This document shows, in pieces, positions 26,109-35,866 of a DNA stretch of 64,000 nt (the first letter of the stretch is position 1; every line of letters begins with the position of its first letter). The translations under genes and the position numbers were made by a program. The notes under the pieces were generated by a model. That model was not told the origin of the DNA and did not search any database. It saw only the letters and a list, made by a program, of their open reading frames with translations. Source of the DNA: Clostridia bacterium (lineage in GTDB: Bacteria > Bacillota > Clostridia > Oscillospirales > CAG-272); the NCBI GenBank assembly GCA_017625935.1, contig JAGALA010000054.1, positions 71,655 to 135,654 of the forward strand. Reading direction: 5' to 3'.

Positions 26109-27182
26109 ATGGAAAACCGTAATGAAAATTTACAAGACGTCGAAGCTGTTGAAATACAGAGCGGCGAAGCCGTAAATGCAGACGAGCAAATACATAGTGA
26201 CAGTATTTTAGAAGCAGAAGCACCTAAGAAAAAAGCGAAAAAGGTTAAAAAGAAGGCAACTGCAAGAAAGGATATGACAAGGGCACAGTGGACCTGGCAC
26301 GAAATTAAGCGTAACAAAATAGCTTATGTTATGGTTGCGCCGTTCTTCCTTGTATTCCTTCTCTTTACCGTATTCCCCGTTGGACTTTCACTTGTACTCA
26401 GCTTTACAAACTTTAACATGCTCGAATTCAAATGGGACATGTTCATAGAAATTAAGAACTATACACGTCTTTTCTTCGAGGATGATATATTCATTCTCGC
26501 TTGCAAGAACACTCTCGTGTTCGCAGCGGTAACAGGACCTGTTTCGTATGTTCTTTCATTCCTTGTTGCTTGGTTCATTAATGAGCTTTCACCGAGAATC
26601 AGAGCAATTGTTACACTTATTTTCTATGCACCATCAATCGCCGGCTCAGTTTACCTCATTTGGGGTACACTTTTCCACAATGACAGCCAGGGCTGGGTAA
26701 ACGGTATGCTTATTAAAATGAATATCATAGATACGCCTATTTTGTGGTTCTACGATGAAAAGTATGCTATGACGCTTTGTATCGTGGTTGCACTGTGGAT
26801 GTCACTCGGTACTGCGTTCCTTTCGTTTATCGCAGGTCTTCAAACGGTTGATAAGAGCTTGTTTGAGGCGGCAGCCGTTGACGGAATTAAAAACAGATGG
26901 CAGGAGCTATGGTATGTTACACTTCCAATGATGCGTCCGCAGCTTATGTTCGGTGCCGTAATGTCAATTACGGGTGCGTTCGGCTTCGGCGGCGTCGTTA
27001 CCAACCTTTGCGGATTCCCGTCAGTCAACTATTCGTGCCATACTATTATGCACTGCTTGGAGGACTACGGAAACCAGCGTTGGGAGGTTGGATATGCCTC
27101 CGCTATCGCGGTTGTGCTATTCTTAATAATGATCGGCGCTAATACGATCGTTAACAAAATGCTATCGAAGGTAGGACAATGA
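26109..27182 (+). CDS. Sugar ABC transporter permease (MalF/LplB type)
   Basis: A 357-residue permease with six hydrophobic segments. The EAA loop that contacts the ATPase is EAAAVDGIKNRWQELWYVTLP, followed by a Pro-rich turn. A 70-residue cytoplasmic extension precedes the first membrane segment: acidic first, then a lysine-rich stretch (KKKAKKVKKKA). It pairs with the permease that starts 2 nt after its stop. No ATP-binding subunit is encoded in this operon, so a shared MsmX-type ATPase from elsewhere is inferred. RBS GAAGGAG lies 11 nt before the chosen ATG. Confidence 0.93.
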   Translation: MENRNENLQDVEAVEIQSGEAVNADEQIHSDSILEAEAPKKKAKKVKKKATARKDMTRAQWTWHEIKRNKIAYVMVAPFFLVFLLFTVFPVGLSLVLSFTNFNMLEFKWDMFIEIKNYTRLFFEDDIFILACKNTLVFAAVTGPVSYVLSFLVAWFINELSPRIRAIVTLIFYAPSIAGSVYLIWGTLFHNDSQGWVNGMLIKMNIIDTPILWFYDEKYAMTLCIVVALWMSLGTAFLSFIAGLQTVDKSLFEAAAVDGIKNRWQELWYVTLPMMRPQLMFGAVMSITGAFGFGGVVTNLCGFPSVNYSCHTIMHCLEDYGNQRWEVGYASAIAVVLFLIMIGANTIVNKMLSKVGQ

Positions 27183-27183
27183 T

Positions 27184-28056
27184 ATGCAAAAAATGAGAGT
27201 TAGAAATCATCAGGTTGTCCTTAACCGTTCGGTAGGAGGAGACGCGGGAATATTTACCTTCCTTATTATAATGGGAGCGTTTATGTTCTTGCCAATGTTA
27301 TATGTAATAATGCAGTCCTTAAAGCCGCTTGACGAGCTTTGGATGTTCCCACCGAGATTTTACGTTGTTCATCCAACCTTCAAGAACTTCCAGGATTTGT
27401 TTACGCTGCTTAGCGACTCTTGGGTTCCGTTCTCAAGATACATATTCAACACAGTATTTATCACGTTTATGGGTACGTTTGGTAACTTGCTCCTGTCGTC
27501 CTTGGCGGCATATGCAATTTCAAAAATCCCATTCCCCGGCAGAAAGGGAATGTTCTGGCTCATTCAGCGTTCACTTATGTTTACATCAACAGTAACAGCG
27601 ATTGCCAACTTCATCACCCTTTCAACATTAGGACTTATGGATAACCCGTTTGCACTTATTATTCCTGCATGGGGCTCATCTATGGGACTTTACTTAATGA
27701 AGCAGTTTATGGACTCATCAATTTCAGACTCCGTGCTTGAAAGTGCGCGTCTTGACGGATGCAGTGAGTTCAGAACGTTCTTGACAATAGCGATGCCAAT
27801 GGTTAAGCCCGCTTGGCTTACACTTATCATTTATTCATTCCAGGGTCTTTGGAACACAGGTGCCTCAGCGTACATTTACAGTGAGCAATTAAAGACACTT
27901 AACTATGCGATAGGTCAAATTACCGCAGGCGGTATTGCCCGTGCGGGTGCATCTGCTGCTTCAAGCGTTGTTATGATGATAGTTCCTATCGGCGTATTCG
28001 TTATTTCACAAAGTAACATTATTGAAACAATGGCATCAAGTGGTATGAAGGATTAA
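27184..28056 (+). CDS. Carbohydrate ABC transporter permease (MalG/LplC type)
   Basis: A 290-residue permease with six membrane segments and the EAA loop ESARLDGCSEFRTFLTIAMP. It is the usual second subunit to the gene just upstream, from which it is separated by 1 nt. The pair should form the membrane channel for the fused binding protein. The next gene starts 11 nt downstream, so it lies inside the operon. Confidence 0.94.
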   Translation: MQKMRVRNHQVVLNRSVGGDAGIFTFLIIMGAFMFLPMLYVIMQSLKPLDELWMFPPRFYVVHPTFKNFQDLFTLLSDSWVPFSRYIFNTVFITFMGTFGNLLLSSLAAYAISKIPFPGRKGMFWLIQRSLMFTSTVTAIANFITLSTLGLMDNPFALIIPAWGSSMGLYLMKQFMDSSISDSVLESARLDGCSEFRTFLTIAMPMVKPAWLTLIIYSFQGLWNTGASAYIYSEQLKTLNYAIGQITAGGIARAGASAASSVVMMIVPIGVFVISQSNIIETMASSGMKD

Positions 28057-28066
28057 GGAGGGCAGT

Positions 28067-30325
28067 ATGAAAAAATTAGCAAGAATAATTGCATTTACGT
28101 TTGTCCTCGCCTTCGTTTTCTCCACTTGCGCATTTGCAGTAACACCGTATGACACGTACACATACTCAATTGACGGCGAGGTTCTTAAATCACCCGACGC
28201 GTACGTAGCCGACGGCGTTGCTCCAATCGACTCAGCAACAATTGGTCTTGACAACTTAGATGGCAAAAAGCTTAACAACCCAACAGATATCGAAACAGAT
28301 AGCGAGGGTAACATCTATATCACAGACCAAGGCGAAAACAGAATCATAGTTCTTAACAGATACTATGAATGGCAGGCAACAATTGAAACCTTCGTAAACA
28401 GCGACGGCGTTGAGGACTCATTTAACACCCCAACAAGCACGTTTGCAGTTAGCGACGGCGACTATAAGGGCTTATACGTTTGCGATAAGCTCAACAAGAG
28501 AATTATCAGATTCTCAATAGATGATTATTCATACGAGCATACGTACAAGGAGCCGCAAATCAACTTTGCTGACGACAAGGGCTCATATACCCCTGTTAGC
28601 TGTGTAGTTGACAAGCACGGCAGAATGTACGTTGCTTCGGACGGAACAACAGAGGGTATTATAGTTCTTACCTCAGGCGGTGAGTTTATCAACTTCATCG
28701 GCGCGCCAAAGGTTAGCGTTTCAGCGCTTCAGGCGGTGCTCCAAACGGTAAACCCATTCTCAAAGAAGGAATTTACAAACGTTCCGTCAACCTACACAAA
28801 CCTCGAGCTTGACAATACCTTCGGCGATTTCGTTTACGGTACTGTAAAGATTCTCGAAGATGACAAGCCACAGCAGGAGGCACAAATCACATCCAAGCAG
28901 CCTGACTATTCGCCTGTAAAGCTCCTTAACGCGGGCGGTACGGACATTATGCAGCGTACAGGCTTCTTCTCACCTGCAGGTGAGGTTGCGGTTAAGACAA
29001 TCAAGGTTAAAACCTCAATGAACAAGGATGCGTACAACGGTGTTTCAACAGTTCTTGACGTATCAAGCGGACCTGACGGCGTTTGGTCAATTATCGACAG
29101 AGAGCGCTCGAAGATCTACACCTATGACCGTTCAGGTAACCTCCTTTACATCTTCGGTGATAAGGGTGAGCAATTCGGTCAGATCTCACAGGCACAGGCA
29201 ATTACATATCAAACCTATGAGGTAGAGAAGGACGTTTTGGACGAAAACGGTAACGTTATCGGCACTGAACTTGTTCCCGTTACAAAAATCATCGTTCTTG
29301 ATATCAAAAACCTTTCATTTACAGTATATAGACAAACAGACTACGCTTCAGTTCTTTCGACAGCTATAAAGCTTCAAAACGCGGGCGAGTTTGACCTTGC
29401 CAAGGATGCTTGGGAAGAGGTTTTGGCAAGAAACAACAACTTCGACACGGCTTACGTTGAAATGGGTAAGGTTATTTACCGTAATGCAAACGGCGACCGC
29501 GAACAGCTCGACCAAGCACTCAAATACTTCAAAAACGCTTACGACACAGAAAACTTTGCAACGGTATTCAAGGCAATCCGTGCGCAATTTATGGAAAAAT
29601 GGTTCATTTTGATGGTTATTGCTATCGTTGCGGTGCTGTTCGGTGTTGTTAAGGTATTCGGCTACGCAGGAAAGGTTAACAAGGCAGCTGCTACCAAGGG
29701 CGGCAAGCGTACCCTCAAGGAGGAGTTAACCTACGGCTTCCATTTGATGTTCCACCCGTTCGACGGCTATTGGGACCTCAAGCACGAGAAGCGTGGTTCA
29801 ATGCGTGCATCAATTATCTTCATTATTATAACAGTAGTAGCGTTCTACTACTCAGGCATCGGTAAGGGATATTATTACAATCCAAAGGGCTCAACGGCAA
29901 CAATCTTCAGCCAGGCGGCAATGGTACTCATTCCATTCTTCCTCTTTGTTGTATCCAACTGGTGCTTCACAACGCTCTTTGACGGTGAGGGTAGCTTTAA
30001 GGATATCTTCATTTCAACCGCATATGCGCTATACCCATTACCGATTCTCGTAATTGTTTCAACAGCACTCACAAACGTATTGGTTGGTACTGAATCACAA
30101 ATTCCATCGCTCATCTTAACAGTAGCGTACATTTATATGGCATTCCTGATTATCATAGGTATGCAGGTTACACACGACTATTCAACAGGAAAGAATATAG
30201 TTACAATTGTTATGACGCTTGTCGGCATGGTAGTAATTATGTTCATCGCAGTATTGTTTATTTCACTTATCACAAAGATGTCGGGCTTCGTTTCGACGAT
30301 TATGAGTGAAATAAGCTACAGGTAG
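28067..30325 (+). CDS. Secreted propeller/TPR protein with C-terminal Yip1 membrane domain
   Basis: A 752-residue protein. A signal peptide (1-26, ending CAFAVTP) is followed by a beta-propeller of NHL-like repeats (about 55-430, for example NPTDIETDSEGNIYITDQGE and SCVVDKHGRMYVASDG). TPR-like helices follow (about 430-505, LKYFKNAYDTENFATVFKA), then a membrane segment near 513-535. A Yip1-type domain with five hydrophobic segments fills about 560-750. The sensor-like outer part and Yip1 part together suggest a membrane-anchored accessory of the transporter. The function is unknown. Its place between two permease pairs indicates a dedicated role in the uptake complex. Confidence 0.78.
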   Translation: MKKLARIIAFTFVLAFVFSTCAFAVTPYDTYTYSIDGEVLKSPDAYVADGVAPIDSATIGLDNLDGKKLNNPTDIETDSEGNIYITDQGENRIIVLNRYYEWQATIETFVNSDGVEDSFNTPTSTFAVSDGDYKGLYVCDKLNKRIIRFSIDDYSYEHTYKEPQINFADDKGSYTPVSCVVDKHGRMYVASDGTTEGIIVLTSGGEFINFIGAPKVSVSALQAVLQTVNPFSKKEFTNVPSTYTNLELDNTFGDFVYGTVKILEDDKPQQEAQITSKQPDYSPVKLLNAGGTDIMQRTGFFSPAGEVAVKTIKVKTSMNKDAYNGVSTVLDVSSGPDGVWSIIDRERSKIYTYDRSGNLLYIFGDKGEQFGQISQAQAITYQTYEVEKDVLDENGNVIGTELVPVTKIIVLDIKNLSFTVYRQTDYASVLSTAIKLQNAGEFDLAKDAWEEVLARNNNFDTAYVEMGKVIYRNANGDREQLDQALKYFKNAYDTENFATVFKAIRAQFMEKWFILMVIAIVAVLFGVVKVFGYAGKVNKAAATKGGKRTLKEELTYGFHLMFHPFDGYWDLKHEKRGSMRASIIFIIITVVAFYYSGIGKGYYYNPKGSTATIFSQAAMVLIPFFLFVVSNWCFTTLFDGEGSFKDIFISTAYALYPLPILVIVSTALTNVLVGTESQIPSLILTVAYIYMAFLIIIGMQVTHDYSTGKNIVTIVMTLVGMVVIMFIAVLFISLITKMSGFVSTIMSEISYR

Positions 30326-30339
30326 GGAGGACCGAGATT

Positions 30340-33198
30340 ATGAAAAAAAGAATAATAGCGGTTATCCTTGCCGCATTAACAGCACTTTCCGTGTTGGTTT
30401 TGCCGCTTAGCGCATCAGCCGCAAGCGTTGACCATATGAACGACGTGTTTACTTCCAAGGAAGAGCGCCTCGCTTCTATGGACTTTGTTGTGACAAGCGA
30501 TGATCCAAACAAGGAAGGCACGGGCGATGGCTCGTTAGAGCTCTACGTTGATTACGTATCGGGCGAGTTCGCAATCAGAAATAAGGTGACGGGAGAAATT
30601 ACTCTTTCCAACCCACACACCGTTTCTTCATCATTCACAAACGCATCAGATAAGGGCATTCGTCTTTCACAGCTTTACATCAACTTTTTCACGATTTCAA
30701 GCGGTAAGGACTCAATGCACACTCTTTACAGCTATAACGACTGCTTCGCATATAACCAAGGTAGCATCACAGCGATGGAGAACGGCATCAAGGTTGACTA
30801 CTCACTCGGTGAGGAAAGCAGAGAATTTGCAGTTCCTGTTAAAATCAGCATTGAAAAGTTCATAAATGCATTGGTTGCAGGCGGTATGACCGAGAAAAAG
30901 GCTAAGGAGTTCATCGAAAACAACTACGATGTTTATGACCCCGATCAAAAGTATATTGAGAACTTCCTTCTCACGCTTGACCCAACCATGAGAGATGAAA
31001 TGATTGCAAAGTATCCGCTTTGCGCAGAGGTTCCGTTTGTTTATTTGCCAAAGGGCAAGTTTGATAACAACGCTACCAAGAAAATCCTTGAGGAGCGCCT
31101 TATAAAGGCAAACCCCGATTACTTTAGGGTTGCAGGCGAGGGCGAGGAGGAAACTCAGCTTCAAAAGGATATGAAGGAGCTTTGGACCGAGGAGGACTCA
31201 GAGCTTTATAAAGAGACTCAAAAGCCAAACTTCAAGCTCAGCGTTAAATATGAGCTTACAAATGAAGGACTTGTGGCTACTGTTGACGCAGGCTCAGTTC
31301 AGTATGACAAAGAAAAATACTGTCTTTCAAGCATTTCCGTCCTTCCTTATTTTGCAGCAACCTCTCTTAAAGAGGACAGCTACGACAAGGGCTACATCTT
31401 TATGCCTGACGGTAGCGGTACAATTATAAGATTTGAGGACCTTATTGCAAAGCAAAAGTACGGTAAGCTCTCAGGCTCACTTTACGGTCCTGACTACGCT
31501 TACTATCAAATCAGCGAGAAAAACGTTGAGCAATACACAATGCCTGTTTTCGGCTTTGTAAATTTAAGTGAAAACAACGGAACAGGTTATTTTGCAATAA
31601 TCGAGGATGGCGATGCTCTTGCGACTATCACCGCAAGCACAGAGCAAAACTTCTATGCAAGCGCTTATGCATCCTTTAAGTATGCTGAATACGATACGTA
31701 CGATATCGATGCATCACTTACAGGAAACGCAACAAGCACAACCGCAATTACAGTAATTTCAAAGGACACCTACGACGGTGAATATAAGGTAAATTACAAA
31801 TTCTTAATGGCTGATGAAACAGCTGAAGCATATGGAATTGAGGGCACGTATGACACGTCATATCTCGGCATGGCAAAGCTATACAGAGAATACCTTGATA
31901 AAAACGAAGTAATCAGCAAGATTGAAGATCCGGATGAAAACGTAAAGCTTTTCCTTGAAATGTTCGGTTCAATCAAGGTTAAGGAGCAAATTTTTACCTT
32001 CCCTGTGACAATTGACAAGGAGCTTACAACATTCCAAGATATTATCAATATTCAAGCAGAGCTTTCAGAGCTTGGAATCAGCAATACCTCGTACATTTTG
32101 AAGGGCTTCTATAATGGCGGTCTTTCGGCGTCTTATCCGTCAAAGATAAAGTGGCAAAGAGTTCTTGGCGGAAAGAAGGGACTTACAGGTCTTCTTAATG
32201 ATGCTGAAAATAACGGCTACGATGTTGCAATAGACGTAGATTTTTCATACGCATATGCAACAAAGAGCTTCAGCGGCTTTAAGACAAAGCGCGATGCGGT
32301 AAAGACTCTTGACAACAGATATACAACAAAGCGTGCATATTATGCGGCAACACAAACCTTTGAAAGAACGAGCGGCGTTGCGGTTTCAACTGCTTCATTT
32401 ATCAATTTGTTTGATAGCTTTATGAAGTCTGTGGAAAAATATAACCTTACACTCTTGGCAACAAGAACGCTCGGCTCAGACTTAAACTCTGACTTCGACA
32501 AGAAGGATTACTACACAAGAGAGGATTCTAAGGACAATATAGTAAATCTTCTTAAGCATATGACAAATAACGGCGGTAACAGCTTCAAGCTTATTACCGA
32601 CGTTGGAAACGCTTATGCAATTCCGTATTCATCGGGCATATTGTCAGCACCTCTTGACAGCAGTAAGTACATAACAGCAAGCGAAACAATTCCATTCTAC
32701 GGTATGGTTTACCACGGCTCGGTTGAGTTTGCGGGAACTGCACTTAATATGGAGGGTGATGAGGACTTTATGTTCCTTCGCGCACTTGAAAACGGCGCCG
32801 CACTTTACTACACACTTGCAAAGGAAAACGTAGAAGCGCTTAAGTTTGACAAAGAATACAGCAAATATTATTCCGTAAGCTATGACTTCCTTAAGGATTC
32901 TATAGTTTCAACCTATAAGGAATATAACGATCTTATGAAGGATAAGCAGGATAAGTACATCGTTGACCATAAGTTCTTGAACGATGAGGACGATGGCGTA
33001 TCCGTTACGTTCAAAAATGGCACAAAGGTAAACAATTCACTCGTTGTTCTTGTTATGTACGAGGGCGGTGAAGGCTTCATTCTCAACTATAACAGTGAAG
33101 ATGTTGTTCTTACCTTGACTGATGAGAACGGAGCAGAAACAACACATATTATCGGTGCTATTAACTATTTAGAGTACAGTGAAAAGGAGGGCGCGTAA
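30340..33198 (+). CDS. DUF5696-family secreted protein
   Basis: A 952-residue exported protein with a signal peptide (1-29, ending SASAASVD). It matches the DUF5696 type seen with sugar ABC operons in Clostridia and Paenibacillus, based on size, position and blocks such as FMPDGSGTIIRFED near 365 and the middle region with repeated Y/F-rich strands. The middle could be a glycosidase-like barrel, but I see no catalytic motif I can defend. It has no membrane anchor or lipobox. The next gene begins at the base after its stop (TAAATG), so translation of the second permease pair is coupled to it. Confidence 0.7.
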   Translation: MKKRIIAVILAALTALSVLVLPLSASAASVDHMNDVFTSKEERLASMDFVVTSDDPNKEGTGDGSLELYVDYVSGEFAIRNKVTGEITLSNPHTVSSSFTNASDKGIRLSQLYINFFTISSGKDSMHTLYSYNDCFAYNQGSITAMENGIKVDYSLGEESREFAVPVKISIEKFINALVAGGMTEKKAKEFIENNYDVYDPDQKYIENFLLTLDPTMRDEMIAKYPLCAEVPFVYLPKGKFDNNATKKILEERLIKANPDYFRVAGEGEEETQLQKDMKELWTEEDSELYKETQKPNFKLSVKYELTNEGLVATVDAGSVQYDKEKYCLSSISVLPYFAATSLKEDSYDKGYIFMPDGSGTIIRFEDLIAKQKYGKLSGSLYGPDYAYYQISEKNVEQYTMPVFGFVNLSENNGTGYFAIIEDGDALATITASTEQNFYASAYASFKYAEYDTYDIDASLTGNATSTTAITVISKDTYDGEYKVNYKFLMADETAEAYGIEGTYDTSYLGMAKLYREYLDKNEVISKIEDPDENVKLFLEMFGSIKVKEQIFTFPVTIDKELTTFQDIINIQAELSELGISNTSYILKGFYNGGLSASYPSKIKWQRVLGGKKGLTGLLNDAENNGYDVAIDVDFSYAYATKSFSGFKTKRDAVKTLDNRYTTKRAYYAATQTFERTSGVAVSTASFINLFDSFMKSVEKYNLTLLATRTLGSDLNSDFDKKDYYTREDSKDNIVNLLKHMTNNGGNSFKLITDVGNAYAIPYSSGILSAPLDSSKYITASETIPFYGMVYHGSVEFAGTALNMEGDEDFMFLRALENGAALYYTLAKENVEALKFDKEYSKYYSVSYDFLKDSIVSTYKEYNDLMKDKQDKYIVDHKFLNDEDDGVSVTFKNGTKVNNSLVVLVMYEGGEGFILNYNSEDVVLTLTDENGAETTHIIGAINYLEYSEKEGA

Positions 33199-34329
33199 AT
33201 GAGTTTTGACACAAAAAACAAAAGAAGCTTTAAGGCGACCTCCCAAATCGTCGGTGAAGAGCAAAGCTACCTTGCTGAGCCAATTGCCCTTGCGGGTAGC
33301 GAAAAAATCGTTCCCTCAGAGGTAGTTGTCGAAGCGCCGACAGTGAGCGCACCTGAGGTAGCAGTAAATGAACCGGCTCCTTACATTCCCCGTAAGAAGA
33401 AAAAATTCAAGCTTAGCTTGACGGGCAAAAAAGCTCTTTCGGGATGGCTATTCTGCTTGCCGTTCGTTATCGGTATTCTTGGAATTTACCTTCCAATAGT
33501 TCTTAAATCAATTGAGGTTGGCTTCCACGGCTCAATGGGTAACAACCCTGCATTCACACTTGACGCATACAAGTTCGTATTTATTGAAGACGGTCAGTTC
33601 ACAACAACGGTTGTCGATGCTATTAAGGATTTGATTATTCAGATCCCGGCAATAGTTATCTTCTCGCTCTTTATGGCTATTATCCTTAACCAAAAGATGA
33701 CGGGCAGAACCTTCTTCCGTGCTGTTTTCTTCCTTCCTGTTATTTTGTCAACAGGTATTATCGATGCAATCGATACAAGAATTTCAGCAGGTGCAATAGT
33801 TGAGGGTGGCGCAATGGATGACAACACAGGCGGTGAGACAGCAGGACTTATGTCCTCGCTCGATATGGAAATGCTTTTATCAAGCGTTAATCTACGGTTG
33901 ACGCTTGGAAAAACAACCATTGACCTTGTTGAAATTGTAACAACACTCGTAAACAATATTTTTGAAATTGTTAGCCGTTCAGGCGTACAAATGCTTATCT
34001 TCTTATCAGGTCTTCAGTCGATTTCACCGTCGATTTATGAGTCCTGTCAGATGGAGGGTGCAACAGCTTGGGAAACCTTCTGGAAAATTACTCTACCAAT
34101 GATTAGCCCAATGATTCTCGTTAACGCGATTTATACGGTAGTTGACCTCTTTACCGCTGCGGATAACCGTGTAATGCAAGGTCTTGCAGGATACGGCGGT
34201 ATGTTCGGCGATAAGAACCCGGGTAACTTCTCTGCGGGAATTTGGGTATATACGGCACTCGTTCTTGTGGTAATTGTAGTCGTTGCACTACTTCTCAGAA
34301 CCGTCGTATTCTATCAGAGAAGAGATTAA
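33199..34329 (+). CDS. Sugar ABC transporter permease, second pair, with an insertion
   Basis: A 376-residue permease. A 70-residue polar N-terminal extension precedes the first membrane segment near 80. The EAA loop is ESCQMEGATAWETFWKITLP. Between membrane segments, around 190-250, there is an unusual 60-residue polar insertion (containing GGAMDDNTGGETAGLMSSLD), which is absent from ordinary MalF-type permeases. The gene starts directly at the stop of the DUF5696 gene and is followed after 12 nt by its partner. It is the third permease of the operon. Confidence 0.9.
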   Translation: MSFDTKNKRSFKATSQIVGEEQSYLAEPIALAGSEKIVPSEVVVEAPTVSAPEVAVNEPAPYIPRKKKKFKLSLTGKKALSGWLFCLPFVIGILGIYLPIVLKSIEVGFHGSMGNNPAFTLDAYKFVFIEDGQFTTTVVDAIKDLIIQIPAIVIFSLFMAIILNQKMTGRTFFRAVFFLPVILSTGIIDAIDTRISAGAIVEGGAMDDNTGGETAGLMSSLDMEMLLSSVNLRLTLGKTTIDLVEIVTTLVNNIFEIVSRSGVQMLIFLSGLQSISPSIYESCQMEGATAWETFWKITLPMISPMILVNAIYTVVDLFTAADNRVMQGLAGYGGMFGDKNPGNFSAGIWVYTALVLVVIVVVALLLRTVVFYQRRD

Positions 34330-34341
34330 GGAGGTGCTGAA

Positions 34342-35409
34342 ATGGATACTGTAAAAGTAAAAAGAGAAACCAAAAACAAAATCAAGGTTGATTTTGAAAG
34401 AGCACCTTTGTGGGTTCGCCTCAAGCAAAAATTCTTCTCATTTAATTTCTTGAAGAATGTAGTTTTTAAGATTTTTAGACTCATTCTGTTAATCGGTATT
34501 ACCTTTGTTATATTATATCCGTATATTTCAAAGATACTTAAATCCATAATGTCTGTCAGCGATATGAAGGATGCAACGGTTGTCCTTATTTCCAAGGCGC
34601 CGACGCTTAACCAATATTGGTACATTTTAACCGAAAACGGTTATTTGAAGGCGTTTATAACCACGTTCCTTGTGTCGTTCTCGATTGCTCTTATTCAGAC
34701 TCTTATCTGCGCACTTGTTGCATACGGCCTTGCTAAGTTCAAATTCAAGGGCAACGCAATTGTCTTTGCATTTGTTATCGCAACGCTTATGATTCCGCAG
34801 GAAACACTTAAGAACTCAATGACTGCATTCTTTAGACAAATCACAATGATTGAAACAACCTTGAACCCGGTAAGCTTGGTTCTCGAGCTTATCCAAAAGT
34901 GGACGGGCGTATTTGAAAACGGAGTTGGCTTCACAAACAGCTTAATTCCATTGTACGTTCTTTCCGTGTTCGGTCTCGGCTTTAAGAATGGACTTTTCAT
35001 CTTTATGCTAAGACAGTTCTTCAAGGGCGTTCCCGACGAGCTTGAGGAGTCCGCATTCGTTGACGGCTCAAGCACGTTAAGAACCTTCTTTAGTATTATT
35101 CTTCCAATTTCCGTGCCGATGCTCATCACCGTATTTATCTTTGCTTTCTCATGGCAATGGACAGATGACTTCTACACGAAGATATTCTTCAACGATGCAT
35201 CCAAGTTCTCATTTATGAGCACGATAGACGGTGTTCCTGCTACAATTCGTGAGATGATGAAGTACGAAACGTCATCAATTCAGCAGGCATACAGCGCAAC
35301 GCTTTCGGGTACTGCATCAATTCTTATAGCGCTTCCGCTTATAATTATGTACGTATTCCTGCAAAGACGTATCGTTGAGGGCGTTGAGCGTAGCGGTATC
35401 GTTGGATAA
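34342..35409 (+). CDS. Carbohydrate ABC transporter permease, second pair
   Basis: A 355-residue MalG-type permease with the EAA loop ESAFVDGSSTLRTFFSIILP and six membrane segments after a 45-residue basic N-terminal extension. A polar segment near 160-200 is longer than in typical members. RBS AAGGAGG precedes the start. It is the last gene of the operon. Two complete permease pairs with one binding protein imply either two channels for one substrate class or an unusual four-permease complex. Confidence 0.92.
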   Translation: MDTVKVKRETKNKIKVDFERAPLWVRLKQKFFSFNFLKNVVFKIFRLILLIGITFVILYPYISKILKSIMSVSDMKDATVVLISKAPTLNQYWYILTENGYLKAFITTFLVSFSIALIQTLICALVAYGLAKFKFKGNAIVFAFVIATLMIPQETLKNSMTAFFRQITMIETTLNPVSLVLELIQKWTGVFENGVGFTNSLIPLYVLSVFGLGFKNGLFIFMLRQFFKGVPDELEESAFVDGSSTLRTFFSIILPISVPMLITVFIFAFSWQWTDDFYTKIFFNDASKFSFMSTIDGVPATIREMMKYETSSIQQAYSATLSGTASILIALPLIIMYVFLQRRIVEGVERSGIVG

Positions 35410-35424
35410 AATGCTTATTTTCTC

Positions 35425-35448
35425 GCTTGGTGCGTTAGCACCGAGCGG
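35425..35448 (+). other. Hairpin after the transport operon
   Basis: A 10-bp GC-rich stem (CGCTTGGTGC with GCACCGAGCG, one G-U) lacks a T run, so it may be an RNA-stabilising 3' end, not a classical terminator. Confidence 0.5.
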
Positions 35449-35530
35449 GGAACACGGCAGAACGGATTTGTCAAAAAAATGATTTTTTAGAATATTTTAT
35501 TAAAAATTAAAGATAAATCCCAAAAAGATA

Positions 35531-35559
35531 TTGACAAAGGCAAAACAATTTGATATAAT
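35531..35559 (+). promoter_or_regulatory. Very strong sigma-A promoter of the 81-residue protein gene
   Basis: TTGACA (35531-35536), a 17-bp spacer and TATAAT (35554-35559) match all consensus bases. TG at 35551-35552 adds an extended -10. Confidence 0.93.
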
Positions 35560-35603
35560 AAATACAACCTAATGTATGTTATAAACACAAAAGGAGAATT
35601 GCG

Positions 35604-35849
35604 ATGAAATACGTTTCACCTATTTATGAAGTAGAAGTTATCTCTTCTGAGGACATCATGAACGATCCTTCAATGATGGCTGATAAGCTTGGTATCACAC
35701 TTAGCGGTGATATGGCTACAATTAAGCAAAACGTAAAGATCGAGTTGACTGACGAAAACGGTAGCACAGAGAATGTTGATCAGGATCCTGAAAACACAAC
35801 TGCATCCGGCGTTTCAATCAGCATGAACTTCGGTAGCTTGTTTAACTAA
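35604..35849 (+). CDS. Small acidic protein of unknown function (81 residues)
   Basis: An 81-residue protein starting MKYVSPIYEVEVISSEDIM, with AAGGAG 9 nt upstream. Small proteins with a KYxxPxxEVVxxxxEDI-type start are common in gut Clostridia and remain uncharacterised. The C-terminal half is polar and acidic (DENGSTENVDQDPENTTAS) and ends SISMNFGSLFN. No signal peptide, cysteine or membrane segment. It is a stand-alone unit between a near-perfect promoter and a strong terminator, so it should be abundant. Some relatives have been suspected of being precursor peptides, but no modification enzyme is nearby. Confidence 0.8.
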   Translation: MKYVSPIYEVEVISSEDIMNDPSMMADKLGITLSGDMATIKQNVKIELTDENGSTENVDQDPENTTASGVSISMNFGSLFN

Positions 35850-35866
35850 TTCTATTGAAAAAATTC

